This document shows, piece after piece, positions 27,857 to 37,033 of a stretch of DNA of 64,000 nucleotides. The stretch's first letter is position 1. Each line of letters begins with the position of its first letter. A model generated the notes under the pieces. It made no database searches, had not been told where the DNA came from, and saw nothing but the letters and a program-made list of their open reading frames with translations. This DNA is from Flectobacillus sp. BAB-3569. GTDB lineage: Bacteria; Bacteroidota; Bacteroidia; Cytophagales; Spirosomataceae. Location of the stretch: positions 36,085 through 100,084 of the forward strand of contig NZ_NJFZ01000018.1 of the NCBI RefSeq assembly GCF_002270355.1, in the 5' to 3' direction. A program made the position numbers and the translations under genes.

Positions 27857-28025
27857 TCTCAGTCAATAAATGATGTTGTTAAAAAGGTTTTTTCTAATCC
27901 CAATAAACTTCATCATCTTATTGAAGCTAGTTCAAACTCAATGCACCAATGGTAATCGATTGTTCTTAATAAGAACTCTGCTAATATACTAGATATAGTA
28001 AAAGAAGTTCTTAAATATGGGGTAG
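27857..28025 (+). pseudogene. Remnant of a toxin-like C-terminal domain (low confidence)
   Basis: 27857-27955 reads S-Q-S-I-N-D-V-V-K-K-V-F-S-N-P-N-K-L-H-H and on to M-H-Q-W-stop, with no start. A second frame continues S-I-V-L-N-K-N-S-A-N-I-L-D-I-V-K then G-V-D-E-I-Y-R-G-G-T-K-I into 28060, where it overlaps the next frame. Together they resemble the C-terminal part of a polymorphic toxin, but no family can be named from sight. It would need at least two frame repairs. Confidence 0.35.
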
Positions 28026-28594
28026 ATGAAATTTATAGAGGCGGAACAAAAATATACAATAAAAGTTGCATGTATTACTGGATATGGAATTACAAAAGTT
28101 GTTCAAATTCCTAATTTTAGGATTAACGGAGCCTTGACTCTTCCAAAAGGATGGGTAATTTTTAGAAATATGAAAAAACTGATTGAAAGTTTGAATCAAA
28201 TGGATATAAATAGTCTTTGCGATTATTGTTTAATTAATTTTGAAGACAAAGGTTTATTTCTTTTAAACTACCTAATTCAACGATTTGATAGAGAAGGAGA
28301 TGAATAAATAGCATCAATAGTTGACGCATTATTGAATACCGTAGCATGTTATTGGGAAGGTGCAGATTTATATAAATTATTTTTTATGAATCTGTATTAT
28401 CTAAAAATCCTGAATCAAAAAATTACTTGGCAAACATTTTAAATTTTGGACTTCCGCCTTATTATGGAAGTATGAACGACTTATTTGATTTTCAAAAATA
28501 TAAAGAAACCTTATTTAACCTAGACCCGCAAAATCCAATTTTTAAAGAATTGGAAAAATATAGTTCTTATGATAGAAATGGAAATCCTATCTAA
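28026..28594 (+). pseudogene. Degraded immunity-like gene with in-frame stop and frameshift
   Basis: The frame 28026-28307 reads K-V-A-C-I-T-G-Y-G-I-T-K-V-V-Q-I-P and ends F-D-R-E-G-D-E-stop (28305-28307). The same frame continues past the stop as I-A-S-I-V-D-A-L-L-N-T-V-A-C-Y-W. At a six-T run (28380-28385) a one-base gain would pass into F-Y-E-S-V-L-S-K-N-P-E-S-K-N-Y-L and on to a natural end Y-D-R-N-G-N-P-I (stop 28592-28594). The first part may belong to the toxin-like remnant and the second to an immunity gene that once started near 28300. I cannot separate them. Confidence 0.45.
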
Positions 28595-29213
28595 AACAGA
28601 GCAGCTATCAACATTATTATGACGAAATGTAACATGTTTGGTAACATACTAGCAGATTGATTTGAGGTATTGAACTATCTCTATTAGAACTGTACGAAAG
28701 ATTCTAAAACTGTCTATTTCGGATATCGGATGTTGGATTTCGGAAGTGTAAGCTTTTATGTTTTGTAAAAAATAGAGGTTTTTACTTTATTTCAGAAATC
28801 AGAAATCCCAAATCCGCAATTATTGGAAATCCTTTGTATAAACCTATATCTCCATTAGCGATTTCTGCACTAGGCAGCTAATAGGAAATTCTTATCATCT
28901 GCACAACTTATAAATCCGAACAAACATCAATGGGCTGTCGCTTTTTGATGTAATCTAAAATTTGAGGTAACTTCAGTTTTGTGTTTTGCAGCATTCCAAA
29001 TATAAAATAGATCTCATGACTTCATATTGGCACATAAGTGCTTTTAAAAAAATAGAATTTCCTAAAAATCATTCACTAAAAAGTAGTATCTTCGGCTATT
29101 AATCCACTATTTATCAGTTTGAGACATTATACTTTTCTACAAAAAGTAAGTACTGTTAAAATCATGAGAAATCGTTTGACTTAAGATTATTAACTCACAA
29201 CTCATACTTTATA
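28595..29213. other. Intergenic region without a recognisable gene
   Basis: About 620 bp of AT-rich DNA. It contains runs such as ttcggatatcggatgttgga and agaaatcagaaatcccaaat, like those near 16500-16540, which look like relics of a dispersed intergenic repeat. No frame of convincing protein character. Confidence 0.35.
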
Positions 29214-29327
29214 GTGGCTATTTTAGGTTCGAGATTCATTTAAAGAAAAGTAAAAGCCACAAGGCATAAACTTATCTGACACTATTCATATTTGATTCAG
29301 GCATCGAAGTTTTCGATGCCTTTTTTT
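29214..29327 (+). ncRNA. Candidate small RNA ending in a strong terminator
   Basis: A rho-independent-type terminator (29299-29327) stands here with no plus-strand gene for ~600 bp upstream. Directly before it, GTGGCT (29214-29219) can pair with AGCCAC (29255-29260), extended by TTTT/AAAA, giving a second stem. A TTTG (29175-29178) and TACTTTAT-like element (about 29206) lie upstream but are poorly spaced. No RNA family is recognised, and no start can be fixed. Confidence 0.35.
29299..29327 (+). terminator. Rho-independent terminator
   Basis: AGGCATCGAA (29299-29308), 3-base loop, TTCGATGCCT (29312-29321), then T7. A perfect 10-bp stem. Confidence 0.85.
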
Positions 29328-29395
29328 GTATTTAGGACAATCTCGATTACATTTGAGTCAATAAAGTAAATAGCTACATAAAAAATTATATAAAA

Positions 29396-29887
29396 ATGCG
29401 CCAGTATCTCTCACTAATATTACTATTAGTCCCTGCAATTTTGTTTGCAACACTTCTTTGGATCTTTAAAACCAATATTCACTTAGGCATAAGACAAGTC
29501 TTCCCATTTTTACCTTGGCAGTTCTGGGCAATAGCCATCTTTGGAAGTGTGGCAACTTGTGGCGGAATTCTTGACTGGCGATACCATCGAAATCCTCTTA
29601 ATCTAAAAATACCAAAAAAAGAACGAGATGCTGAAGCTGCAGCACTAGGACTTGGTGGAATTCCAATGTTTATACTGATGTGGGTTAGTATGATGAGTAA
29701 CTCTCCCAAAGTCTACCTTATACCGATTTTAATTGTACTGATCTACACAGTTGTAGCCATCTGTTATGATGAATTTGTGTTTCATATCAAACGATGTGGT
29801 AAGCAGGAGAGCACCTTTCATAGAATGCTAGTTGGCGGAAATGGGATTGCATGGTTAGCTTGGTTTCATTTTATTTATTGCCAATGA
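29396..29887 (+). CDS. Four-TM membrane protein, first gene of an overlapping operon
   Basis: I do not recognise this 163-residue protein. It has about four hydrophobic segments (about 5-22, 40-58, 83-100, 105-122), a cytoplasmic-like loop D-W-R-Y-H-R-N-P-L-N-L-K-I-P-K-K-E-R-D and a conserved-looking G-L-G-G-I-P-M-F. Its stop overlaps the next start (ATGA at 29884-29887). The four genes from here to 31086 overlap one another, a sign of joint function. Confidence 0.6.
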   Translation: MRQYLSLILLLVPAILFATLLWIFKTNIHLGIRQVFPFLPWQFWAIAIFGSVATCGGILDWRYHRNPLNLKIPKKERDAEAAALGLGGIPMFILMWVSMMSNSPKVYLIPILIVLIYTVVAICYDEFVFHIKRCGKQESTFHRMLVGGNGIAWLAWFHFIYCQ

Positions 29888-30099
29888 AATATCAATATCT
29901 AATAAGCAAAAGCTCCGAAATCTTAGCTCAAAGCTCCATTCCCAATACAAAGTTATCCCTGCAATTATTTACGGATGGCGCCTTTTGGATGGCACAGTAT
30001 CTTGAACTACTAAATCCCCATCAAGAAGTAAATCTCCCAAATAGGAGCTTTGAGTTATATGGATACTTAAAATATAATCTTTGTATCTTTTTTCTGTGA
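29884..30099 (+). CDS. Small hypothetical protein, second gene of the operon
   Basis: A 71-residue soluble protein (M-K-Y-Q-Y-L-I-S-K-S-S-E) starting with the ATGA overlap at 29884. No motif recognised. It lies between two membrane proteins and ends in a GTGA overlap with the third gene. A longer reading from 29851 is less likely because its first residues are in another gene's last codons. Confidence 0.5.
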   Translation: MKYQYLISKSSEILAQSSIPNTKLSLQLFTDGAFWMAQYLELLNPHQEVNLPNRSFELYGYLKYNLCIFFL

Positions 30100-30398
30100 T
30101 ACTTTTGGTTAAAACCTCCTTTTGGTACCTGCCAATTAGTATTGCTATATTTTACCTAGTCGAAGTTCACTTCCTTTTTTTATTCCCTTTGTTAATTGAA
30201 AACACTAAAAATCCACTTAAAAAAAGTTGTGAGATACTATACCAATTAGGAGTTTTCTCAACAGTGTTATTGGTAGTGAGAATTGGCATATTTATGCTTA
30301 TAGGTTTACTTAATTATCGAAAACCCTTACAAAACTGGCATATAGGATGCCTCGCTGTTATCGTTTGGTATCATGAAGAAGTTAGAAATAGGCTATAA
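30096..30398 (+). CDS. Small membrane protein, third gene of the operon
   Basis: About 100 residues with two or three TM segments (W-Y-L-P-I-S-I-A-I-F-Y-L-V-E-V, L-G-V-F-S-T-V-L-L-V-V-R). I prefer the GTG start at 30096, which overlaps the previous stop as GTGA. A TTG at 30081 is also open. It overlaps the phosphoesterase gene by 26 bases. Function unknown. Confidence 0.5.
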   Translation: MILLVKTSFWYLPISIAIFYLVEVHFLFLFPLLIENTKNPLKKSCEILYQLGVFSTVLLVVRIGIFMLIGLLNYRKPLQNWHIGCLAVIVWYHEEVRNRL

Positions 30399-31086
30399 TC
30401 ATACTTTTGAGATTCGCACTGAAAATATTCAATCAGAGCTTCCAAAAGGATTTTCAATTCTATTTATATCAGACTTGCATTTATCTTGTTTTAGTCAAAA
30501 ACTGATTCATAAACTGATTTGTGAGATTGAGGTAATTAATCCTGATATCATTTTACTTGGAGGGGATTATATAGATTTTGATGGTGGTTTGATTTATCTA
30601 AATTCTTTATTAGCATACTTATCAACTAAAAGATATGTTTTTGCCATAGCTGGAAATCATGATTACTTCTTTGGTATATCGAAAGTGAAATCCTTATTCA
30701 TGAAAAATAACATTAAATGGATTGAAAATGGCTATCATATTTTTTCGATAAAGTCTATCAACCTATTGGTGTCGAATCTACATGAGAAACTCCTGTCGGC
30801 AGATTTCAATATCCAGATGGTTCATAATCCGAAAGATTTCAAAAGAACTCAACAGCACTTTCATTTGCAGTTGGCAGGACATCTGCATGGTTGCCAAATT
30901 GTATGGTGGAAAAAAGACCATGGATTATATCCTGGAAAACTATTTTACCCTTGGAATCTTTTAAAAAAGGAAGGACTACACAACCTCAAGCTAATTAGCA
31001 AAGGATTGGGAGATACACTCCCTATTCGGTTTAACTGTCTTAAGGATATTATTTTGGTCAATGTATTAGCTAAAGAGACCAAATGA
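30373..31086 (+). CDS. Calcineurin-like metallophosphoesterase
   Basis: 237 residues with the full set of two-metal phosphoesterase motifs: I-S-D-L-H-L (Asp34, His36), L-G-G-D-Y-I-D (Asp65), I-A-G-N-H-D-Y (Asn94, His95), M-V-H-N-P (His150) and A-G-H-L-H-G (His169, His171). This order fits the YkuE/UDP-2,3-diacylglucosamine-hydrolase-like branch. It lacks the N-terminal TM or Tat signal of many YkuE-type proteins; the neighbouring small membrane proteins may anchor it. The substrate is unknown. Confidence 0.85.
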   Translation: MKKLEIGYNHTFEIRTENIQSELPKGFSILFISDLHLSCFSQKLIHKLICEIEVINPDIILLGGDYIDFDGGLIYLNSLLAYLSTKRYVFAIAGNHDYFFGISKVKSLFMKNNIKWIENGYHIFSIKSINLLVSNLHEKLLSADFNIQMVHNPKDFKRTQQHFHLQLAGHLHGCQIVWWKKDHGLYPGKLFYPWNLLKKEGLHNLKLISKGLGDTLPIRFNCLKDIILVNVLAKETK

Positions 31087-31099
31087 TTTTTGATATTAA

Positions 31100-31133
31100 T
31101 AAAAAAGGCGATATCCATTACTGAATATCGCCT
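31100..31133 (-). terminator. Terminator of the SusC/SusD operon
   Basis: 31106-31114 and 31125-31133 form a perfect 9-bp GC-containing stem (AGGCGATAT). On the minus strand six T follow (31105-31100). It lies ~130 bp after the SusD stop and just after the phosphoesterase gene on the other strand. Confidence 0.8.
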
Positions 31134-31261
31134 ATCATTAATAAATCAAGTTTTTATTATAAAGTTTTATACAGAGTTAGACCCAACTTATTGTGAATAT
31201 AAAACCTTGACAATAAAAATTTTACATTCACAATTCACCATTCACAACTCTGCATTAATCA

Positions 31262-33223
31262 TTAATAACCAGGGTTTTGCATAGCAGTTTTTTGCTCAGA
31301 CGTCAAAGGTTTTCCTCCGCTGTAAACGCCATCCAAGAAAGTCTGTGGAATTGGTCTCAACAAGTGATAATCTTTGATATTGTTAGCTGCACCAGGGTTG
31401 TAGGCTTTTGCTCTAGCCACCAATGTTTTGGTTCTGCTCAAATCTTCCCAACGGTGGAATTCACCACAAAGCTCTCTTGTTCTTTCGTTCAATACCAAGC
31501 ACAACATTTTATCATAAGTAGACGTATAACCTAGTTTGTTGATTACCGCTACATCTGGTGCTGGCAGGCTGTTGATACTTGAAATTTCAAGGGCAGTTGC
31601 TGTAGTTGATACTGGAATATTATTCGACTCATAGTATGAATTTTCAGTCATGAATGAGTTGATATTAACATTTTGTCCAGATTGAGACACAACAAAAGCT
31701 GCGGCACCATCTGTGTAAGCTGCTCTATCTTCTCCAGCTTTGTAAGCAGCTCTTTTTCTTACAGCATTGATATAAGGAAGTGCTGCGTCATAAGAACCTT
31801 GTCCAAGATTGGCTAGACGAATTTTTGCTTCTGCTGCCATCAAATACGTTTCTGCCGAACGTGCCAATACCATATCTCTGTAACCTCTTACTTCGTTGAT
31901 AGCCAAACGTGCACCGTCAAAATGCTTACTCAATGATGGGAAGCGAACGTCTTGTACTAAACTTTTGCCATCCGAAGCATGGGCTACATATACTGTAGGG
32001 ACTGTTTTGTTAGTTTTTGAGTAAACAATCTCATCCACATATTTCGTTTTTGTAAAACGTGTATCTGACGGGCTATTAATAATAAACATCAAACCAAGAT
32101 CGCCATTAACGTATTTACCACTACCGTTGTTAAGTCTACTTTTTGTTCTAAAACTTTTCCAGAATCTTGAGTCATTTACTTGATCGAAGGCATCATACGT
32201 AAAATAGGTAGGTGCCAAACGGCTAAATGGACGCATACCTGTTAAGTCACGTTGCATATACGGAAGGTCATCATAACGAGCCGTAAAGTACAAGTGCTGG
32301 TTGTTGAAGTTTGTTGCCAACAAATTGTCACCAAATTGCGCCGAAAGAATCAGTTCTGAAAGCGTTTCGTTTGTTCCATTAGGCTTGTTATAAGCCCAAA
32401 GATCGCCAAAATTGTTTGCCAAAGGGTGTCTAGCGATTACTTCGTCCGAAAGAGACACAACTTTTGCTAAATCAGCCGCCTTAGTAGAAGAGTTCCATGC
32501 ATCATTGATTTCACTAGCTCTCGATAAGTATGCTTTTGCTAAATAATGTGCTACGGCATCCTTTGTAATTTTGGCAGGTCCACCTGTATTTTCTAATAAT
32601 TCATACGCCTTAGTAAAATCATCAATGATTTGCGCATATACTTTATCTGGACTCTCACGTGTAAACTCCAACTCTACCGTTGTACTAACACTCAATTTCA
32701 ATGGTACTGCTCCATATTGACGCACTAATCTTAGATAGTTGAATGCACGTAAGAAATACCCTTCACCTAAAGCTGTCTTTTTGATGGCATTGCTTGTCGA
32801 CTTACTTTCAGTAGCAGATTTAACGATTTGATTAGCCAAACCAATAGCAATATAATAAGTGTCCCAAGCTCTTTCGGCTGCGATGGTATTACTTGTTACC
32901 ACGGTCACGATAGGCCTAAAACCTCCGTCGTAATTGTTCCAAGGGCTGTTTGAACCATCACCTCCAACATGAAACTCATCTGTTCCGTAGTTAGTAGTTG
33001 CAAACTGAACCTCCCCACTCAATGGCACATTAAAGGTTTGGTTATAAGCACCAGTTACTGCGGCTTGAATACCTTCATCGGTTGAGTAATAGGCATTACT
33101 TCTTTGAGTGGTTAACTCTTCTTTTAGGAAGTCTGACTGACAAGACATCGTTGCTAAAAGAGCGAATGCACAAATACCTGTTTTTATATATCTAAACTGT
33201 ACTTTATTCATCTTAAAAATCAT
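31262..33223 (-). CDS. SusD/RagB family nutrient-binding lipoprotein
   Basis: 653 residues, an outer-membrane surface lipoprotein that caps a SusC channel and binds glycans or other nutrients. The lipobox is L-L-A-T-M-S-C. Typical SusD features are early S-T-D-E-G-I-Q-A-A-V-T-G-A-Y, a TPR-like region with L-G-E-G-Y-F-L-R-A-F-N-Y-L-R-L-V (about 150) and late R-S-A-E-T-Y-L-M-A-A-E-A-K-I-R plus L-V-L-N-E-R-T-R-E-L-C-G-E-F-H-R-W. Met1 or Met5 may be the start. It lies 6 bp after the SusC gene. Confidence 0.93.
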   Translation of the reverse strand: MIFKMNKVQFRYIKTGICAFALLATMSCQSDFLKEELTTQRSNAYYSTDEGIQAAVTGAYNQTFNVPLSGEVQFATTNYGTDEFHVGGDGSNSPWNNYDGGFRPIVTVVTSNTIAAERAWDTYYIAIGLANQIVKSATESKSTSNAIKKTALGEGYFLRAFNYLRLVRQYGAVPLKLSVSTTVELEFTRESPDKVYAQIIDDFTKAYELLENTGGPAKITKDAVAHYLAKAYLSRASEINDAWNSSTKAADLAKVVSLSDEVIARHPLANNFGDLWAYNKPNGTNETLSELILSAQFGDNLLATNFNNQHLYFTARYDDLPYMQRDLTGMRPFSRLAPTYFTYDAFDQVNDSRFWKSFRTKSRLNNGSGKYVNGDLGLMFIINSPSDTRFTKTKYVDEIVYSKTNKTVPTVYVAHASDGKSLVQDVRFPSLSKHFDGARLAINEVRGYRDMVLARSAETYLMAAEAKIRLANLGQGSYDAALPYINAVRKRAAYKAGEDRAAYTDGAAAFVVSQSGQNVNINSFMTENSYYESNNIPVSTTATALEISSINSLPAPDVAVINKLGYTSTYDKMLCLVLNERTRELCGEFHRWEDLSRTKTLVARAKAYNPGAANNIKDYHLLRPIPQTFLDGVYSGGKPLTSEQKTAMQNPGY

Positions 33224-33229
33224 TAAAAG

Positions 33230-36200
33230 TTAAAAATCTACATTAATACCCATAGTAAAGCCTCTATTCCAAGCGGAGCTTTGCAAATCCATATCAACCC
33301 AGTTGATATTATTGTAAACCATTCCTAAGTTCTGAGCTTGGAAATAAACTCTTGCGTGACTCAAGCCTAGACTCTGAGAGAATTTGTCTGGCAAGTTGTA
33401 GCCTAATGAGATATTTCTAATTTTAATAAATGATCCATCCTTATAGCCTAATGCATTGTAATAAGGGTCACCAGCTGCGGCTGTATAGTATGGATGTTGA
33501 TAATCGGCATTAGTGTTGTTTGGTGTATAGTAGCTTACAACACGTTGGTTAGAACGACCAGTCAATGCCTCACCACCTGTATTATACAAGTATTTCAAGC
33601 GACCGTATAGCATAAATGACAATGAAAAACCTTTGTAGTCAAACGTGTTTGTCATACCTACAATAAATCTAGGAATGGTACTTCCTAACACTCTACGATC
33701 ATTTGTGGCATCGATTTTATAGTCACCATTCTGGTCTACAGGTCTTACAGAACCAATGGTGAATGCTTGTCCGTTAGCATTGAATTTAGCCATTTCTGCA
33801 GCGTCTGCATCTTTCCACAATCCATTAGATTGATAGTCATAAATTACGCCTTGGCTTTGACCAATAAACCATTTGTTGTTGATATCATCTACTTTACCGT
33901 TTGCTAAAGATACAATCTCATTGGCTTGCCATGAACCGTTGAATGTAGTGCTCCATTCAAATCCACCTCTATTTAGGTTGACTGTTGTCACTGTCAAATC
34001 TATACCTCGACTTGATGTTTCACCAATATTGGCATACGTGTTTACAAAACCCGTAACTGAAGGAATCGTTTTCAACATCAATAAATCTGTAGTACGAGAA
34101 GTGTAGAAATCTAGAGTACCAGACACTTTTCTTTTGAAGAATGAGAAATCGATACCGTAGTTAATTTGCGTTGTTTTTTCCCAAGTTAAGTCTTGATTCG
34201 CCAAAGTTGGGTTATTCACTTGTCCTGTAGCCAAAGTACCGCCATAAGGGTAATATATTTGAGAAAGACCACCTTGAGTAGCATAAGGATCAATAGCAGA
34301 GTTACCTGTAACACCAATCCCTGCTCTTACTTTTAAGTCGTCAACCCAACGTAGATCTGACAAGAACGGTTCGTTGGTTAATCTCCAACCTAAAGCAGTA
34401 CTTGGGAAGAATGCCCACTTGTTGCCTTCTGCCAACTGAGAAGCGCCATCATAACGTCCCGAAACTGTAATTAAGAATTTATTATTGTAGTCATAGTTGA
34501 TACGACCCAAATATGAACGAAGCTGTCTTTCAGACAATGTAGATCCCCAAGCAGACAATGGAATATTTAGGGCGTTCCACTTTTGACTTGTCATAGGCAC
34601 GTTGTCTGCGGCCATGTTGTTTCTATCATAAGTCCACTCGGTTTGAGTTTGAAGTGCTAATACACTTAATTGATGCTTATCAAAAGTTTTGTTATACGTT
34701 AGCATATTATCCAATGTATAAGACAACGCTTGATCTTTTGTCAATGAAGCATAGCTAGAACCTGTTCTGATTACCGAGTTGGCATCAAGAAATACTCCGT
34801 TTCGGTTAAGTGAAACATCTGGACCAAAGTTCATTCTGAATTTTAAGCCATCCAATGCTTTAGAAAAACCTGCAAAGTTTACTTCAGAGTACAAACTACC
34901 GAAGATACGTAGATTCGTACGTTGATCTTGAGAGTAGTTTTCTTCATTTACAACAGTCTTGAAGGCATCATCACCACCAGGGTACAAAACTCTAACACCT
35001 TTGTCATCGTAAGGCATCGCATAAGAGAACAAGTTCCTAGCACTTTCGTATAATCCAGAAGCTCCTACGTTGGTATTTTTACCTGCACCTGACTGACCAT
35101 ATTCGTTAACAGAGTAAGCTGCATTTAAAACGCCACCCATCGAAAACCAAGCACTTGTTTTAACATCAACGCTCAATTTTGCTGAATAACGTTTGTAGCT
35201 TTGTCCCTTTACTGTTCCTTGGTTATCGATAAAACCAAAAGAAGCGTAAGACTTCATTTTGTCTGTACCACCACTTACACTAATAGTATGTTGTCCTGTC
35301 AAAGACGGACGAGTTACCATACCTATCCAGTCTGTATTTTGTACCTTAGAACCATCCCATGTTCCACCTTCCCAGCCTTTTAGGATATTATTCCAAGATG
35401 CTAAGTCGCCCGAACCTTTAAAAATCAAAAAGTCATTCGCTTGAGTTGGTCTATCACCACGAGGATACAAGTTCTGGTTCAAATAATAATATGACCATCT
35501 TCTGTAGTCGATATATTGCGCAGCATCCATCAAAGGAGAACTGTTTTGCAATGTTTCAGAAGTAAAGTTGGAGTTCAAACTCAAGGTGTATTTACCATTT
35601 TTACCTCTTTTTGTAGTGATGATCACAACACCATTGGCACCACGTGAACCATAAATAGCTGTTGCAGAGGCATCTTTCAAGATGTCTACCGACTCGATAT
35701 CATTTGGGTTGATGTTATCGATACCACCCGATGTCAATGGGATGTTATCTACTACATACAAAGGTGAGTTTGAAGCCGTCAATGAACGAACCCCACGAAT
35801 CGTGATATTTCCAACTTGACCAGGTCTTTCATTAGAAGTAATGTCAACCCCAGCTGCTCTACCTTGCATACCTTGTAACGCATTGGCAACAGGTCTTTGT
35901 GTAAGGTCTTTAGCACTTACGCTTACTACTGCACCTGTAACGTCTGATTTTTTACGCTCGCCATAACCAATTACGACAACCTCCTCTAAGGCCTTCGTAT
36001 CTGTTTGTAATACTACATTAATTACCGTCTGATTTCCAACGGCCACTTCTTTTGTTTCGTAGCCTGTCGAAGAAATTACTAACACCGCATTGCCATCTGG
36101 TACATTCAGTTTAAACGAACCGTCTACACCTGTAGTAGTTCCTTGATTTGTACCTTTGATTTTAATACTTGCTCCTGGAAGAATTTCTCCATCGCTTCCA

Positions 36201-36367
36201 GTAACCTTTCCAGTTACAGGCAAAGCCAAACTTGATTTGTTTGTTACTCTTACCGAATGTAGCAAACTAGCCTCTTTTGCAAGTACCAAATTGCCTTTAC
36301 CTTCAACTTGAGTATAACTTCCAGCTAAGGCCACAAGCACACCCACATTTAGTAATTTTTTGAGCAT
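33230..36367 (-). CDS. SusC/RagA family TonB-dependent transporter
   Basis: 1045 residues. After the signal comes a carboxypeptidase-regulatory-like domain (G-K-V-T-G-S-D-G-E-I-L-P-G-A-S-I), the TonB-box-like stretch A-L-E-E-V-V-V-I-G-Y-G, the plug domain with Y-V-V-D-N-I-P-L and A-S-A-T-A-I-Y-G-S-R-G-A-N-G-V-V, and the beta-barrel ending G-F-T-M-G-I-N-V-D-F. It imports ligands handed over by the SusD partner with TonB energy. No sulfatase or glycosidase is beside it, so the ligand is unknown. The AraC gene at 37034 is divergent and may regulate it. Confidence 0.93.
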   Translation of the reverse strand: MLKKLLNVGVLVALAGSYTQVEGKGNLVLAKEASLLHSVRVTNKSSLALPVTGKVTGSDGEILPGASIKIKGTNQGTTTGVDGSFKLNVPDGNAVLVISSTGYETKEVAVGNQTVINVVLQTDTKALEEVVVIGYGERKKSDVTGAVVSVSAKDLTQRPVANALQGMQGRAAGVDITSNERPGQVGNITIRGVRSLTASNSPLYVVDNIPLTSGGIDNINPNDIESVDILKDASATAIYGSRGANGVVIITTKRGKNGKYTLSLNSNFTSETLQNSSPLMDAAQYIDYRRWSYYYLNQNLYPRGDRPTQANDFLIFKGSGDLASWNNILKGWEGGTWDGSKVQNTDWIGMVTRPSLTGQHTISVSGGTDKMKSYASFGFIDNQGTVKGQSYKRYSAKLSVDVKTSAWFSMGGVLNAAYSVNEYGQSGAGKNTNVGASGLYESARNLFSYAMPYDDKGVRVLYPGGDDAFKTVVNEENYSQDQRTNLRIFGSLYSEVNFAGFSKALDGLKFRMNFGPDVSLNRNGVFLDANSVIRTGSSYASLTKDQALSYTLDNMLTYNKTFDKHQLSVLALQTQTEWTYDRNNMAADNVPMTSQKWNALNIPLSAWGSTLSERQLRSYLGRINYDYNNKFLITVSGRYDGASQLAEGNKWAFFPSTALGWRLTNEPFLSDLRWVDDLKVRAGIGVTGNSAIDPYATQGGLSQIYYPYGGTLATGQVNNPTLANQDLTWEKTTQINYGIDFSFFKRKVSGTLDFYTSRTTDLLMLKTIPSVTGFVNTYANIGETSSRGIDLTVTTVNLNRGGFEWSTTFNGSWQANEIVSLANGKVDDINNKWFIGQSQGVIYDYQSNGLWKDADAAEMAKFNANGQAFTIGSVRPVDQNGDYKIDATNDRRVLGSTIPRFIVGMTNTFDYKGFSLSFMLYGRLKYLYNTGGEALTGRSNQRVVSYYTPNNTNADYQHPYYTAAAGDPYYNALGYKDGSFIKIRNISLGYNLPDKFSQSLGLSHARVYFQAQNLGMVYNNINWVDMDLQSSAWNRGFTMGINVDF

Positions 36368-37033
36368 TGAGATTAGATTTTATATGAAATAATTGACAGA
36401 AAAAAGACCTTTACATAATATGATTTATTTTATATTATTTTGTCTTTTTTGTCAAAGATATTACCATCCCAGACCCAAACCATCATGCTCCGTCCTGACT
36501 GTATAGGCTACATTTAATTAAATTTATTCTTTAATTGATTCAATTTTCATTTTGGTAAAATATGATTTTTTTATATATACTTTGTTTAGTTCTATTTTAT
36601 CCTATTTGTCAATAAATGGGGCTAGAAGTATCAAAAACCTATTAAAATACAGTCCGATATCGTTTACGGAAATTCAACTATCCTATATATACGCAACACA
36701 AAAAACAGGTATTCTTCCCTAATTAGTACATTTTCAAATAGTACAATTGCAATAGTTTATAGGCTGATAACATGGTAAATTTTTCATCTTTTGGATAGAA
36801 AATTCACCAGTATTTTTTTACTGATTGTATACCTATTTTTAAAGAAGCAGCTATAAAAATGATTTCTATGACCTTTTCTATCCTGCTGTTTGGTCAAAAA
36901 ACAGTACAGATACAGGACAATAAGAATAGTACTATTTCTGAAAATGATTTTTATGAAATGGAACAAAAAAGTTGTTATTTTCTATTGTCAATGTAGTAAA
37001 AGACAACCTACTAAACACAGCAAAACAATCCAT
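36368..37033. other. Intergenic region between SusC and the AraC gene
   Basis: A 666-bp AT-rich divergent control region. Minus-strand candidates for the SusC promoter include TTTG near 36458. The plus strand has an open frame into the AraC gene from 36890, but without convincing protein character before 37034. No repeat recognised. Confidence 0.35.

Noticed and set aside
36890..37033. Upstream extension of the AraC gene
   Set aside because: Basic, Cys-containing residues with no sensor-domain look; ATG 37034 gives the usual domain start.
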